Source: Icerya purchasi
Taxonomy: Eukaryota > Arthropoda > Insecta > Hemiptera > Monophlebidae
Assembly: GCA_039619475.1 (NCBI GenBank)
Contig: CM077116.1
Span: 282,425,258-282,489,257 of the forward strand
Length of the DNA: 64,000 bases
Direction: 5' to 3'
The notes below the pieces were generated by a model. The model did no database searches. It worked only from the letters and a program-made list of their open reading frames with translations, and had not been told where the DNA came from. Shown here one piece after another: positions 1-12,100 of this stretch. Each line of letters starts with the position of its first letter. The stretch's first letter is position 1. The position numbers and the translations under genes were made by a program.

Positions 1-115
1 TGAATTTTACTTTTGAATAATTAAAAACTAAAATAGAAGTCACCACGTTTAGACATCGATAAAGATTGTATTTATTTTCTTTACAAATGAGTACGCGTAA
101 CGTAGGCCAAATGTT

Positions 116-1557
116 TTATTCAGATTCTATTGGCGTAATTAAAGAAATAATTAATGTACTATCGTAAAATGTACACAATGAAGATAGCATTACGTCATTT
201 GTAACGTTATTAATATTCAACTTAGAGCATAAGTGCAACACTTCTCCAGATGACAAATAACATAAATCAGCACCATAAGACAAACTATTCGGTAACTTAT
301 AGCTACATAAGGCATCAAGTGAAATAACATCTTTATTTTTTAGTAAGTGAAAACCATTATACATCGCAGCGATTAGCAGAAAGTCAGCACCTATCGGACG
401 CCATTTAATTCTCCAAACTCCACCACTTATGTTCAAAGAATAGACGCTTTTATTCATTTTCCTAGTATCCCAAAGTTTTACAGTTTCATCGTAACTATAA
501 TAAATTAACAACGAAATAAAATAAAAGTAATATTCGCATAAAAATTATTACATTAAAACAATATAATTTTTACTTAAATGTAATTCACCTTCCGGATGCG
601 AAAGAAAATTCACGTATATGGTTACAACGTAAACTGGTTACTCCAGCATTATGATCTTTATTTTCATATAGAGAATCGGTAACATCTAAACGTGTATCAT
701 ATACTTTCAAAAGTCCATCATCACCACCTACATTTACATAAAATATTGCGTATCACAGTGTACGAACATTTCATTATAGTGGGGGAAAAAAGAAAGAAAA
801 ACTAGCATACCAAACTTAATCACCTGTAAATATAATAGAATTGTTCCAATAATTAAATGCGGTAATCCAAGCTTCATAATTATGTGCCTTCCATGATTTT
901 TGTACAACTAATTCTGCATCATTTAGTTGAAGTAAAAAAACGACTCCGTTAGAACCGCTGACGATTATTCCTTCATTTGAAAGAGATCCACATTTATGCC
1001 CATATCCTGTAGACCAATCTAATGATAGTGCCAATGTATCACCGGACTGTCCCAATTTACAACTATTAACATGTTCCAAGGAGGTATGATTTTGTATTCC
1101 TAAGCGTTAGTATCGTTAAAGATAAGTTAATAAAAACATTAAACGGATATTACAATTAGTACTATATTATGTCGCTATATAAAATGAAAATATACTTCAT
1201 AATAATCTTACTTGATAATCTCCAAATTATAATTTCACCATCGGCGGTAGCAGCTGCTAAAAGTACATTATCATTTATTAAAACATTACTCCATTTCATA
1301 TCTAATATTGCACTTGTTTCTATGGTGTGATGTAAATTTAATTCTATATTTTCGGTCAATTCATACAAATATAATTCTCCTACTCTAGTACTCCGAGCAT
1401 TGGAAAGCTCATTCCCACTTGATGTGGAATCATTTTTTAATAACGTATATGTTCCACAAACAAAATGCGACTTATACGGATCAACTGGACACCATTCTAC
1501 AGAATCTGCGTTAGACGGTAACTTTAAAAGTTGTAAAGTTTGAAACGTATAATTCAT
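116..1557 (-). CDS. Dph7: DPH7, diphthine methyltransferase (WD-repeat), 4 exons
   Basis: Exons on the minus strand are 1557-1212, 1099-824, 727-589 and 494-116. Introns of 112, 96 and 94 bp all have GT-AG ends, and the joined frame is 379 codons plus stop. Family knowledge: DPH7 removes the methyl ester from diphthine on eEF2, which allows the final amidation to diphthamide in the cytosol. Seen: an N-terminal block with ADSVEWCP-like NADSVEWCP and CGTY; TSAILDMKW; the family signature LALSLDWSTG; EAWITAFNYW; GGDDGLLKVYDTR, created exactly across the exon 2/3 junction; GSYDETVKLWDTR across the exon 3/4 junction; and GGVWRIKW. Order and spacing match animal DPH7, and the protein ends in the family's short TFYD segment. 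The start at 1557 is the first Met and sits where the family begins. A possible AATAAA lies at 76-71, 40 bp past the stop. The gene is divergent from HSF. Confidence 0.93.
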
Positions 1558-2600
1558 TATCGATTGAATAAAAAACCTTTAAAATCATAAACGTTAATAC
1601 AATAATATGTTTTAATTAAATTGACAACTTCTGGAAAAGTCTTCACTTCATTACTAATATACTCGATCTCTTTTTGGTTCAAACGTTATTTCTAGCAATT
1701 TTAAGCACATTTGATAAACAAAACTAGCAATTTTAAATTAAATTTTTATTCTTTTTTCCGTACGAAATCTACAATATAAAGAAAATGCTCTAATTAGAAA
1801 CACCTTTACATTTAAGTTTAACAAAGTACGCACAGTTTGTTTGTCACTCTGTATGTACTACTCACCTAATTTTAATTACGGTAAATTACACTATAAACAT
1901 TGATTGAGATATGTTATAATCTTAAAAATAAATTTGCAATAATTTCTAATGATTTTACAGCTTAAATTACAATTTTTTTTAACAGCTCACTTGTTATTAA
2001 TTTAAACTGTAGGCAAAGACATTAAATACGAAACAAATTGTGGAAAAATGATGCTAAAACATCTTTCACTTCTAACATAAACTGCAAAAAATTTATTTAC
2101 AGAATTGATATCTGAAAACCGCCACAAAAAATAAAAGCATCACAAACTATTGTATTTGCGAGGTTTAACGATTTCATCTATTTTCATTTTTACGATCAAT
2201 ATTTTTAAAAACTTAATGCTATTGATATTGCTATTGCTTATGGAAACTGTTGTCAGTTGAAAAGCTAAATGAAAATTTGATCTATTTGATAACGCTGTAC
2301 GTTTATTACGTGAATTCATTGACTCAAACACGTAAGGGTAAAACTAAATTTGTCACATACAAATTTTGTAAAATACTGCATTGCCGATTTCAAAGCAGAA
2401 CTGTTTTCCTGGTGTATTTAAAAAATTATACATTTTTATAAAATACTTCATTGTTTTGTGTGAATCAAATAAATAAACATGAACTAAAATAAAAATGAAA
2501 GAATTTACAGGAATAATATATCGTTTAGTCATTATTACATGCATATTAATTTTAAAAAATAATAATACTAAATTTCAATAGTTTACCCACATGACAAAAG
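1558..2600. other. AT-rich intergenic spacer
   Basis: Upstream flank of DPH7. No convincing ORF, repeat or RNA gene was seen. The short open frames at 2140-2544 are low-complexity and overlap on both strands. The DPH7 promoter should lie just right of 1557, but no motif could be assigned. Confidence 0.5.
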
Positions 2601-4140
2601 ACTATGTACACATGGAGGTTGATTTCTTTTTCTTTTCATTTCACTGATGACTTGCTGGAAGGCTGCACGATATTCATGATCATTCTGGTAATTTCAATGC
2701 TATATTCCATAAGTGGGTTGTAATCCATTATTTTTTCTTTTAAATTTTGTGCTATATGGAAAATTTCTCAAAATTTTTCCATTGTTCATTTCTTTTAAAT
2801 CAATTTCTTCTTCTTTTTCCTCTCTGTCTTCCTCAGAAGATGACTTAATTATTTCTTCTTACGTTTATTAACATTTTTTGGCGTACTTCTATATGCTCTT
2901 CCACTTCTGCAACATTCAAATCAACGAATCTCTTACCACCAACGTCCCTTGCTACTTACATGATCACCCTATCATCTCCATCAATCCTTGGGAAGTTATT
3001 CATATCATTGAAAGATTTTCCCCACAATTCTTCCAACAGGCTCTAACTGTCCCTGGTTTTAGTTCTTTAATGTAATTTATTACATCAGCAATGTTGAGCA
3101 ATTTCCAGCATTGCATGACTTTAGGATCACAGTCCAAACCAATGGTTTTCCAAATCATTTAAAACACCTGCTGCATGCATAGCGTCTTGACACATTTAAT
3201 GGCATTTTGTTCAAGTAAATGAAGTACCACAGTTGTGTTAAACGGTAAAAACACCATTTGAACGTTTTCATCTTTGGTGCAGAGGGCCTGAGGATACCCA
3301 GGTGCACTGTCTGCTATTAATAAAACTTGAAATGATAACCTTTTTTTTTCCAAATACTTCACTTGAACAATGAAACATCAGCAAAACTATTCAATAAACA
3401 ATACTGTCATCATCCACCCCTTGCAACTATGTTACAAAAAACAGGAAGAAAGATTTTATTTTTATTTTTTAGCAGACGAGGATTTTTGACACTTTAAATA
3501 ACACAAATCTTGATCACATGTCCAGCTGTATTGCCACATAGTGACAGGGTTAGTTGATCTTTCCATACTTTAAATCCAGGGACTTGTTTTGCCTTTTTTT
3601 GAATGTAGGTTCTGTTAGACATTTTCTTTCAAAACAGGCTTATCTCATCACAGTTGAAAACTTGCGTAAGTTTTTATTTCCCATATTCAATAATTTTCTT
3701 AAACTTGGTTGTAAACAAGGCTGTAGCTTCCTCATTGGCGAATGCAGCTTTTTCTACAGTTTTAATGTTTTTTTAAATTGTATCTGTTTGGAAATCTATG
3801 CAACCACCCTCAGCTCATATTAAAAAGCATGTTCTTTTTTTCTATATTATCATTTTCTCTGAACATCTTTGGATAAACTAAATACTTTTTTACTGTAACA
3901 CATTTCCATCAACAGGTATCCTCTTCCTATTCATCTGTTCCACCGAGATATTCAAGGCCTTTTCCTTTCACTAATGTTTTATTACGTATTTTAACAGTAA
4001 TCTTTGCAGTTTCTAAAAAAACAGAAAGAATAGATGATTCATTCTTGTTGTACAATCTCACAATACATGCAAATAATTTTTTTTCAACTTCTATTGTATC
4101 CAAAATCTTCACTTTTTCACTTAATGTAAGAACACTTTAG
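2600..4140 (-). pseudogene. Degenerate Tigger/pogo-type transposase
   Basis: Reading the minus strand from about 4130, many frameshifted segments follow a Tigger1-like transposase in order. First is a CENP-B/psq-type helix-turn-helix start (EKVKILDTIE, then NESSI). Next comes QVFNCDEISLF with the first catalytic Asp region, then KMSNRTYIQ and VPGFKVWKDQLTLSLC. NPRLLKNKNKI follows near 3470, and at 3362-3159 the second catalytic block LLIADSAPGYPQ with FLPFNTTVVLHLLEQ. Stops and frameshifts throughout mean it is dead. The C-terminal part toward 2600 is only weakly recognisable. No clear terminal inverted repeats were found, so the element limits are approximate. Confidence 0.8.
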
Positions 4141-4499
4141 TTTTTCGTAGGCTTAGCACTATTAATCGCTTCACAAGTGTTACACTTTGTGGCCGTTTTT
4201 ATTGTACAGAAAACCATTTACAAGACAAAAACACAAACACTAGTAACACAAGATAAATGAAGTGAATACTGTAAACACTAGAAGCAGATTCAAGAGACTT
4301 CAAGGAAAATCAGTAAAAGCTTGCCAAATCTGTTCAGTTAACAGTCAACAAAAAAATTCAGTACAGTACATAAGAACTAACTGATTCAGTCAGATATTTG
4401 AGGATGTAAATACAATATGGCCGATTTTGAGCTTATGTCAATACTGACAGTCTCTATCGCATGAGTGATGAATCGTTCAACTAGTTTTAGTTCTTTCTT

Positions 4500-5240
4500 T
4501 ATTTTTTGCGAAGAGTTTCAAAAAATTATTGATAAAGTTAATGAAACAGGTAAGAATATATGGACTAGAAATAAATGAATCGCAAGCAACATTGAAACAT
4601 GACTATTCAGATTAATGGAAAAAATATAGAAGAAGTTAAACAGTTCAAGTAGGTACTTAGGATGTTATATTACGGACAAGCTTAATCCAAATACTGAAGT
4701 CGAAAGAAGATTCGGACAAGTTGAAACAACATTTGAAAAGTTTAAAAAATTATTAACAGACCAATCATTGAGTCTCTGCATAAGACAGGACTTCATAATA
4801 TGCTACATACATCCGATTCTAATGTATGGGATCTAAGCAATGACTTATACCATAAAAACACTTAAATATTTCGAAACGTGCGAAATGTGGTTAAATAGAA
4901 GAACTCTGCAGATATCTTGAGTACAGAAAATATTTATTGAAGATGTGCTAAAGAGGGCTAGAACGGAAAGGAAGATAATTGAAGAAATCAAAACAAGAAA
5001 AACTAAATATTTTGGTCATATTATACAAGGACAAAAATATGAACTATTACGTTGGATCATTCAACGAAAAATAGAAGGGAAACGAGGAAGAAATCGGAGA
5101 AGGATATCATAGACCAGAAATGTCCGACAATGGACTAGAAAATCATCAGTGGAACAGCTGATGCAGACGGTAAGAAGCCATAATATATGATCGTTCACGC
5201 GTGTGTACGACACGCCGAAGTAGAAGAAGAATGCCTATTT
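4500..5240 (+). mobile_element. Non-LTR (RTE-like) retrotransposon 3' fragment
   Basis: A 5'-truncated reverse-transcriptase tail. Conceptual reading from about 4635 gives YLGCYITDKLNPNTEVERR, then the thumb segment HPILMYGI. The terminal block is RKTKYFGHIIQG, KIEGKRGRNRRRIS and a short C-terminus near 5190. The same blocks occur in the longer minus-strand copy at 49445-51890 (YLGCWITEDNDPNTEI, KTKFLGHFMRGP, EEKRGRGRRRIS), so these are relatives. At least three stop codons or frame changes are present. The end is marked by a GAAGTAGAAGAAGAA-type tail at 5215-5230. Confidence 0.75.
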
Positions 5241-6242
5241 ATTAAATTTTTATAGTAAATCTTGAAGTTGGTACTTTTTTTTTAAAACATTTTCATATCG
5301 TATAATGTTATGTTACACTGTAGAAGAAAAATTTAAGTGAATAGTGTACTAGAAGAGTGTAAAAAAATACATATACATGTTTATACCCATAATAGATGCC
5401 GCTCTAAAGAAAACTATGATAAATGTTGCGTCTGTTTTTCCTTCCCATAATAATTATCATCTGTTCTACAACGGCGGCAAGATACGCCTGCAGCATTAAC
5501 TCTTATTCGGTTCCGTTCTTTTTTTTTTTCATTACTGTATTTGTACGAAAAGAGTCAGGGTCAGATCTAAGGGGGGCTATAGAAAAAATTTAATTTTCCA
5601 CACACAAAATTGAAGTTTCTTTTCCCAAAATATTTAATACTGTAAAAATGCAAGATTTTAAATTTACGTTTTTTATTCTAAAAAGAATTTAGTTCATTTT
5701 TATATATAAAAAAAATAATATGTGAGTTCATTAATAAAATTACATAATTTTTCTCTATAAAACTTTCTCTTTTCCTCCCAATGAACTAAATGCTACATAC
5801 AATGAATATTTATAGAAACTTTTTAGGATAAATCTAATTTATCGTGTTAAAATTTGGATGTGTTCTTTAACGTACGTATTGAATAATAAATAAACATTCA
5901 AAAAATCGATTAATAAGAATTCTCTATCCAAATATTGATACCCATGCAATCGTTATAAATTTTTCTTTGTAAAAACGCTATACGATCTGAAATATTCGTA
6001 ATTTTAACAGTATTTTATTTTTTTACCTATACTGAAAGTTAATACATTTTATTTTAAACTGTATAAAAATTATTTAAAATAAAATCGAGTTTTAACCAAT
6101 TGTTGATTTTAATATATTTGTATTTCGAAGGATTCAATAAATCATACTGCGTTTCATTCACTTTTTTCTAACCACATAAACAGTTATGGAATTTTAACAT
6201 GCATGTTTAATTTCTATAAAGAAAAGAACATGATCAAAAACG

Positions 6243-6960
6243 TTTTTTTTTTCTTTTAACCCCCTTGGGTTTGCTACCACAGAGCATTAGCCCAGCAAAA
6301 AGGAATAGATACATGGAATAGAATAGAAATTATATTTTTATTCTGTCGACAATGGAATCAAGGAACATCCCTAGGACAGGAGCAACAGAGAGAATAGGTA
6401 GAGAAAGAACATAAGAGGCGTTGAAAGGATCAGGAAGACCAAGCTTTAAAAGATGATAATAAAGTAACTCACGCTCGCGAGATAAACCGGAGTATTCGAA
6501 GAGCACGTGATTCGCATCACAAACATAGTGTGAACCTTCAGGATCTAACGGACAAAAAGGAGATGCAGCCAAAGAAAAGCGATTTAGTGAAGAAGGAAGG
6601 AGACTATGCGAGAAACGGAGGCGAGATAATTTAGTAATTATGGACCGACGCAAACTGGGAAACTCATAGAACCAAAGACGCGGATGAGGAACAGGATTAA
6701 TCAAGAGATAAAAGGAATTAGGATTAGCGAAAAGAGATACATAAACAGAATGCCAAAGTCTAAGATGGCAGAATTTAGTTGGAAGAAGAATATTGTGTGC
6801 TGGAACCCTACTAATAAAATTCCCATTGGAAACAGCAGCTTTAGCAAGGAGGTCGACGGCTACATTTTCATCAATGCCTGAATGTCTGAGTGTATACAAA
6901 TTAGTTTGAAAACTGCAGTAGCGATAATACTGGCGTCGCCGCCATAGATGATGCATTATA
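6243..6960 (-). mobile_element. 5'-truncated LINE copy (RNase H/C-terminal part)
   Basis: An open frame on the minus strand (6956-6330, 208 codons) matches the C-terminal third of the large LINE ORF at 36620-39862. Shared blocks include RLWHSVYVSLFANPNSFY, PRLWFYEFPSLRRS, LRFSHSLLPSS, CPLDPEG and ANHVLFEYSGLS, and both end in IVDRIKI/IADRIYI. On the plus strand the 3' end appears as a T-run at 6243-6252 followed by TTTTAACCCCCTT. That matches the GGGGGGTTAAAA tail of the full copy. It is nested inside the hAT element 5556-7403. Confidence 0.85.
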
Positions 6961-7097
6961 AATAAAGTTTTTATTTTTATTTAAAAAACGATTATTTTTT
7001 TGCTATCCACAATATTTAATTTATATATATATATATATATAAAAATATTTTTTTGTAGAAAAATAAAACATATTTTTAATAAAAGGTTGCAAATATT

Positions 7098-7100
<3 letters not shown>

Positions 7101-7152
<52 letters not shown>
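7101..7152. repeat. (AT)n microsatellite
   Basis: 26 uninterrupted AT dinucleotides, followed by a short ATGTATGTATG tail. A shorter (AT)n tract lies at 7022-7040. Both are within the hAT element. Confidence 0.98.
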
Positions 7153-7161
<9 letters not shown>

Positions 7162-7403
7162 AATATATAAAATTCTTTATTTAACGTTCAATTTATGTAG
7201 TATTCAGTTTCTAGGGTAAGAAAGTTGATTTTTTAAAGAGAGCATAAATTTAATTTTATTAGTCATTCATATGTATATAGTAAGTTTTTTTTGCTTGTTT
7301 GTTTACACATATATGATAATGAATTTTTTTACCAATTATTCTTCGAAGGGGGCCCCTCATTCAATATTAGTCCTAGGCTCCGTAAATCCTTAATCCGCTC
7401 CTG

Positions 7404-9044
7404 AAAAGAATGTAGCACCAGCATAATGGTGCTTCATATTCTTACCATAGTTTCTAAATGGGAATAACATGGTGTTGTAACTACCTTATTATCAAATCAT
7501 TTCTTGAAGATGGATATTTCAAGCTTAGACAAGGAAACGACTGCTGGACTATAAAATCCATATTCATTTGCCAGTGACACTTGTATAACGTCTATAGATT
7601 TAAATTCTACTGCGGCATTTTATAAACTACAAGAGCATATTATGCTGCTTAAATTGTGACTGAAAACCGAGAGGATTAAAATGAACACAAAAAGTAATTA
7701 TATAACGTTTACACTTTGTGAGAAATATCGCCGATGGTGTATTTAAATGGAAAAACATCATTACTCAGCCTACCAACGTTGGAAATCTTGACGTTCATTT
7801 ATATAAGAGATTGGCATGCGCAATTCGTTAAGTTTATTAATGGTTTGGTTTTCTATCCGAACTTATTGATAATTATTCAAAGTTGGCATTAAAAATCAAA
7901 TTAGCTTTATAGAAACGAATACTAAGTCAATTACAATCTACCAAGCCAACTATGATAAAAAAAAATAATAAATGCTTTTTGGTTTTATATCAAATCAAGT
8001 ATTTACAAAAAATCTTCCAATTCCATTAATAATGGAGGTTATCAAGTCACGTAGTAAAATATACTATGATAAACTTAACCAGAACAAAAATTAATAAATT
8101 TTAAATATAGCAACTAGAAACTATCCGTATTTATGAAATTGCTGATTAATACTTTTATAGTTGTGAAATAATTAGATTAAATGTAGATTGTGTCGTTATT
8201 AACATGTAAAGCATACTTAGCGGATAAATTCCAATTAATTTATTATTTAGTTCGCAACATCGTGTTCTTTTCGCATCACTTCTGCTTATTGCATTATCCT
8301 AGATTGTTGATAAACTGGTAAAAAAATAAAAACAGAAGTTTTTATATATTTTACAGTGACATAATCAGTTAAAGCATTAACATTATTAAATACTAAAATT
8401 AAAGAAAAGATTTAGACAGTAAATCTAATTACAAACTGTTACACCAGTTATTTGTTAAACTTCATACTTTGAAATATATTTAAAAATTTATATTATTTAT
8501 AGTATAATTAAAATTATTACATTTTCGATTATATTTTTAATCAGTATTTGAAATATTTAACTTGATTTATGTTTATTATTTAGATTTTACCGTACTATGT
8601 TGAAATCAGTAGATTACACTTATGGAACCTTAAAATTTTCATAATTTCTGTATTTTAATCTTGAAAACAATTTTTTTTATTTGGTAAGTTTTTGTGTATG
8701 CTTGTGATTAAGTTGTAAAATAAAATATTTATATTTTTTAAAAATCGTTAATTCAAAAATATTTATTACTAATATACTGTTGTTTGTAATTTAACATTGT
8801 ACCTTGATGCCTCGTGCAACTATGCTATTTTTCTCTGTTGACCGTCGTATTATAGAATAATTTTTAAGAATGTATACAAAGTCAACAAATTTAATTGTGT
8901 TTCAGGCAAACATTGAAAGCCAATTACGTATTATTTTTGAACGTAAATATGTTTTAATTTTCATCCTTAATAGGTAAAGACTACTGTCAGTTATGAATAA
9001 TTTTTGAAATTCTGTTTTCAATTTTATTTCTTTTTACTATCAAT
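7404..9044. other. Upstream flank of HSF (promoter/5' UTR not resolved)
   Basis: AT-rich sequence between the hAT element and the first HSF coding exon. No protein-coding segment is supported. The HSF transcription start and any non-coding first exon must lie here or further left. No TATA box or heat-shock element array could be assigned with confidence. Confidence 0.5.
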
Positions 9045-9152
9045 ATGCCAACAACAAGTGGTGAAATTTATGATGGCGTTTCCGCTTTTCTCGGAAAATT
9101 GCTGAATATGATTGAAGACGAACGAACTAATCATCTTATTACCTGGAGCAAA
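9045..9152 (+). CDS. Hsf: HSF exon 1: start of DNA-binding domain
   Basis: Begins at the ATG at 9045. [14 protein letters not shown] corresponds to helix 1 of the winged helix, and TNHLITWSK to the start of the hairpin. The family's usual Trp after KL is Leu here. The exon ends AAA|GTTAGT in phase 0. Confidence 0.93.
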
Positions 9153-12100
9153 GTTAGTTAATAAGAATATTATTTATTTTATAATTTAGGCTAAACCATT
9201 TACAGAAAATAACTGCGGTGTAAATGTAGTCTTGTTAAAGTTGCAGTTTTTATATTAGAATTTACGATTTGTTTTCGAAGGTTTAAATAGTTTTTATAAA
9301 TTTATTTGTATTTCATTTTTCCCAATTACAATACGATTAAACACATTTCATCTGTTTAAAATTATTTAAATTTTATATATTAGCTTCCGGATGTTCTATC
9401 AAAAAGTTTGTAGTAATTTAGATTGCCCGTAGTAAAAATGGCGATACTTATTAAAGTAATGTATTTGGTATGTTTAGGATGGTAATAGTTTTATAATACC
9501 GGATCAGTTGGAATTTGCCAAAGTGCTGCTCCCAAAATATTATAAACATAATAACATGGCCAGTTTCATTCGACAGTTAAATATGTGTGAGTATGGTGAT
9601 TTTTTACTAGGCGGAATCGATATTTTTATATATCATTTTTAATATATATATATATATTTATGCGAACTGTTGCGAATGTAATTAATCTAAATGTTAAATT
9701 ATAAAAAAGTTACTGAACAATTTTTGGAAAAGATGTATTTCGTTTTTTGTTTTAGATGGTTTTCATAAGGTTATTTCCACTGCATGCTGTACTGGAGATA
9801 GAGTTGAATTTTTACATCCCTATTTCGTGAGGGGAAGGCCTCATCTTCTAAAGAATATAAAAAGAAAAGTGCGTCAATAATTTTTTCATTTGATTTTCCT
9901 TGAAGTTTTATTTTTTATTTCTATTTATTTTTTAATGCAAATAATTAGATTGACAAAAAGATTCTTTTAATCCGGAAGATAATACCATACTTTTGATGTT
10001 ATATTAATTTCGAAAAAACGTGTCTCAAGATGTAACGGTTAAAAAAAATAATACAACGTTCGTTACTATGCTAGTGGAATAAGATGATTTATGAAATAAA
10101 AATATTACTTTTATTTGCATTGAATATCGTACTATTGAATTACTGCGCATAAAATTCATTTAGTCTCTTTAATCGGTTCATTAAATATTTATTACTTTGT
10201 TTTTTGTTTTTTTTTTTGCAATACGTTTTGTTTAAAAACTTTTTTGATATAAAGTACTTTAAAAATAATTATTAGTCCATTTGTGTGAAAACATTTTTTT
10301 CTTTTTTTGGAACTTTAAATCGCCTAATGAAAATTATTTGTTGATATGTGCCCGTATATTATAATATTCGACTAAAGGAAACAAATATGATTTATAAAAT
10401 GAATGATTAATAGGCGTATATATTTGAGTGATTTTTATCTTTCAGATGACTGCGTCGACCACGCGAGAATTCGAATCAAACAGTGTATGGAAGCTGGGAA
10501 ATCTAGAAAAGTTGATAAGTGAGGTGCGCGATATAAAAATGAAACAGCAAAATGTAGATGTTCAATTAAACACGATTAAACAGGAAAACGAAATTTTATG
10601 GCGTGAAGTGTCTATTCTTAGGCATAAACATAAAGAACAACAGGAACTGGTCAATAGGGTGAGTTAGTTAGCTTATGTGCGCCCTTGTTATTGTAGTATA
10701 TATAATAAGTTTTTAAGTACCTGAAATTCGTATTTAATAGAAACAAAATCGGATATGAATTTTTATTATTAAGATAAACTTATAAACTAAATAAATAGAT
10801 TTCTAAAAGATGAAAAAAGTTCAGTTAAACTTATTCAGCTATTGCGCATTGTTGACTGGTTAAATATTTCAAATTTTAGAGCCAAATGAAAACATTTTTA
10901 AAAGGAAAATGTTTTAAGATATTCATACATTAATCGTTTAAAACTAATTTCACATTTCGTAAAAAATAATAATGTAAAGGAATCATTTTTTAACGAATTC
11001 ATATATTCATTTTAAAACAGTTTTAAAATTATTATAATAAAACTATAGTAAATTGCTAAGGTTAAAATATTGCTGTTTGCTAATTATTTTATATAGAACA
11101 ACACACTTGATCGTTAAAAAAAATTTGAATGTAGTAACATATTTTCCAAGTGGACTTCTGTTTTATGGTTTTAGCCAGTCAACGTTGAAATATATGATTT
11201 TCAATTTGCCCAGAATGCGTTCATTTTAAACACTTGAATTTAAATTTTTTATTTTGATTATTTTTTTGCGATTTTGTTTTTCAAGTGAATACAAAAATTT
11301 GACATGATTTTAAAGCTTGAAAATAGTATTTTAGTTCGTACCAGTTTGTTAGAAACAACTTTTTTAGAATAATATACTTGCTAAATAGCAAATAAACAAC
11401 AAATGATAAATAAAAATATTCTTTTCACAGAAACATTTTCAGGTAAGGCTCATTTTCAGCTGAAAAAATAAAAATTGAAATTTTGTTCGCGACACATATT
11501 TCGGTGTTCTATGTTTGTGTTTTAATTTCTATTTTTCCAGTTGTGAATATGGGGGGTTTCCCAGAAAATGTTTCTGTGATAAATATACTTTTATTTATCA
11601 ATTGTTGTCTGTTTACTATTTAATAAATGTGTTATTTAAAAAAAAAAAAATTGTTTTTTTATAAATTGCTTTGTATCATTCTACCTACGCCGTAATATTA
11701 AATTTTCTTATATAGTGAAAATTGCAGGTAGTGTTTTGATTATTTAAGGAATTTTGAGGTTTGTTAGAAGTCTTTATTTTTTCCATTCGTTTGTTATACA
11801 ATTTTTGTTTATTATTTAAGGTAATTCGGTTTCTATTATCACTCGCTCATGCTTCCAATGATGGATACGAAAAGCGCAAATTTACACCGTTGATGATTAA
11901 AGATTCACGATTTAATACTTCGGATCGGGTAATTAATTGAAAAATAATTTTTTATTTTAGTAATAATATCCAGTCATGACGGTGTGTGCTGATTATTATT
12001 TAGCGTTTCAAATTAATTTCGCCTATGTTTTAATAATTTTTATGTTTACTAATAATATCTCGGCTTATATTAGTGATAGTTTATCGCGTAAAACCGACTT

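Larger units (their letters stand above)
5556..7403. mobile_element. hAT-type element with 8-bp TSD, carrying a LINE insertion
   Basis: The left end reads CAGGGTCAGATCTAAGG. The right end, read inward on the other strand, is CAGGAGCGGATTAAGG. The flanking octamers are AAAAGAGT (5548-5555) and AAAAGAAT (7404-7411), an 8-bp target duplication with one change. The interior is AT-rich with no transposase and contains an (AT)n tract at 7101-7152. A minus-strand LINE fragment (6243-6960) has inserted inside it. Class assignment rests on the CAG...-type termini and the TSD length; the terminal repeats are imperfect. Confidence 0.65.

Noticed and set aside
2140..2544. Three overlapping 63-codon frames left of the Tigger relic
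   Set aside because: Low complexity, on both strands, no splice or domain support.
7404..9044. Heat-shock element array (self-regulation of HSF)
   Set aside because: Scattered GAA/TTC triplets were seen, but no convincing set of three or more correctly spaced inverted units.
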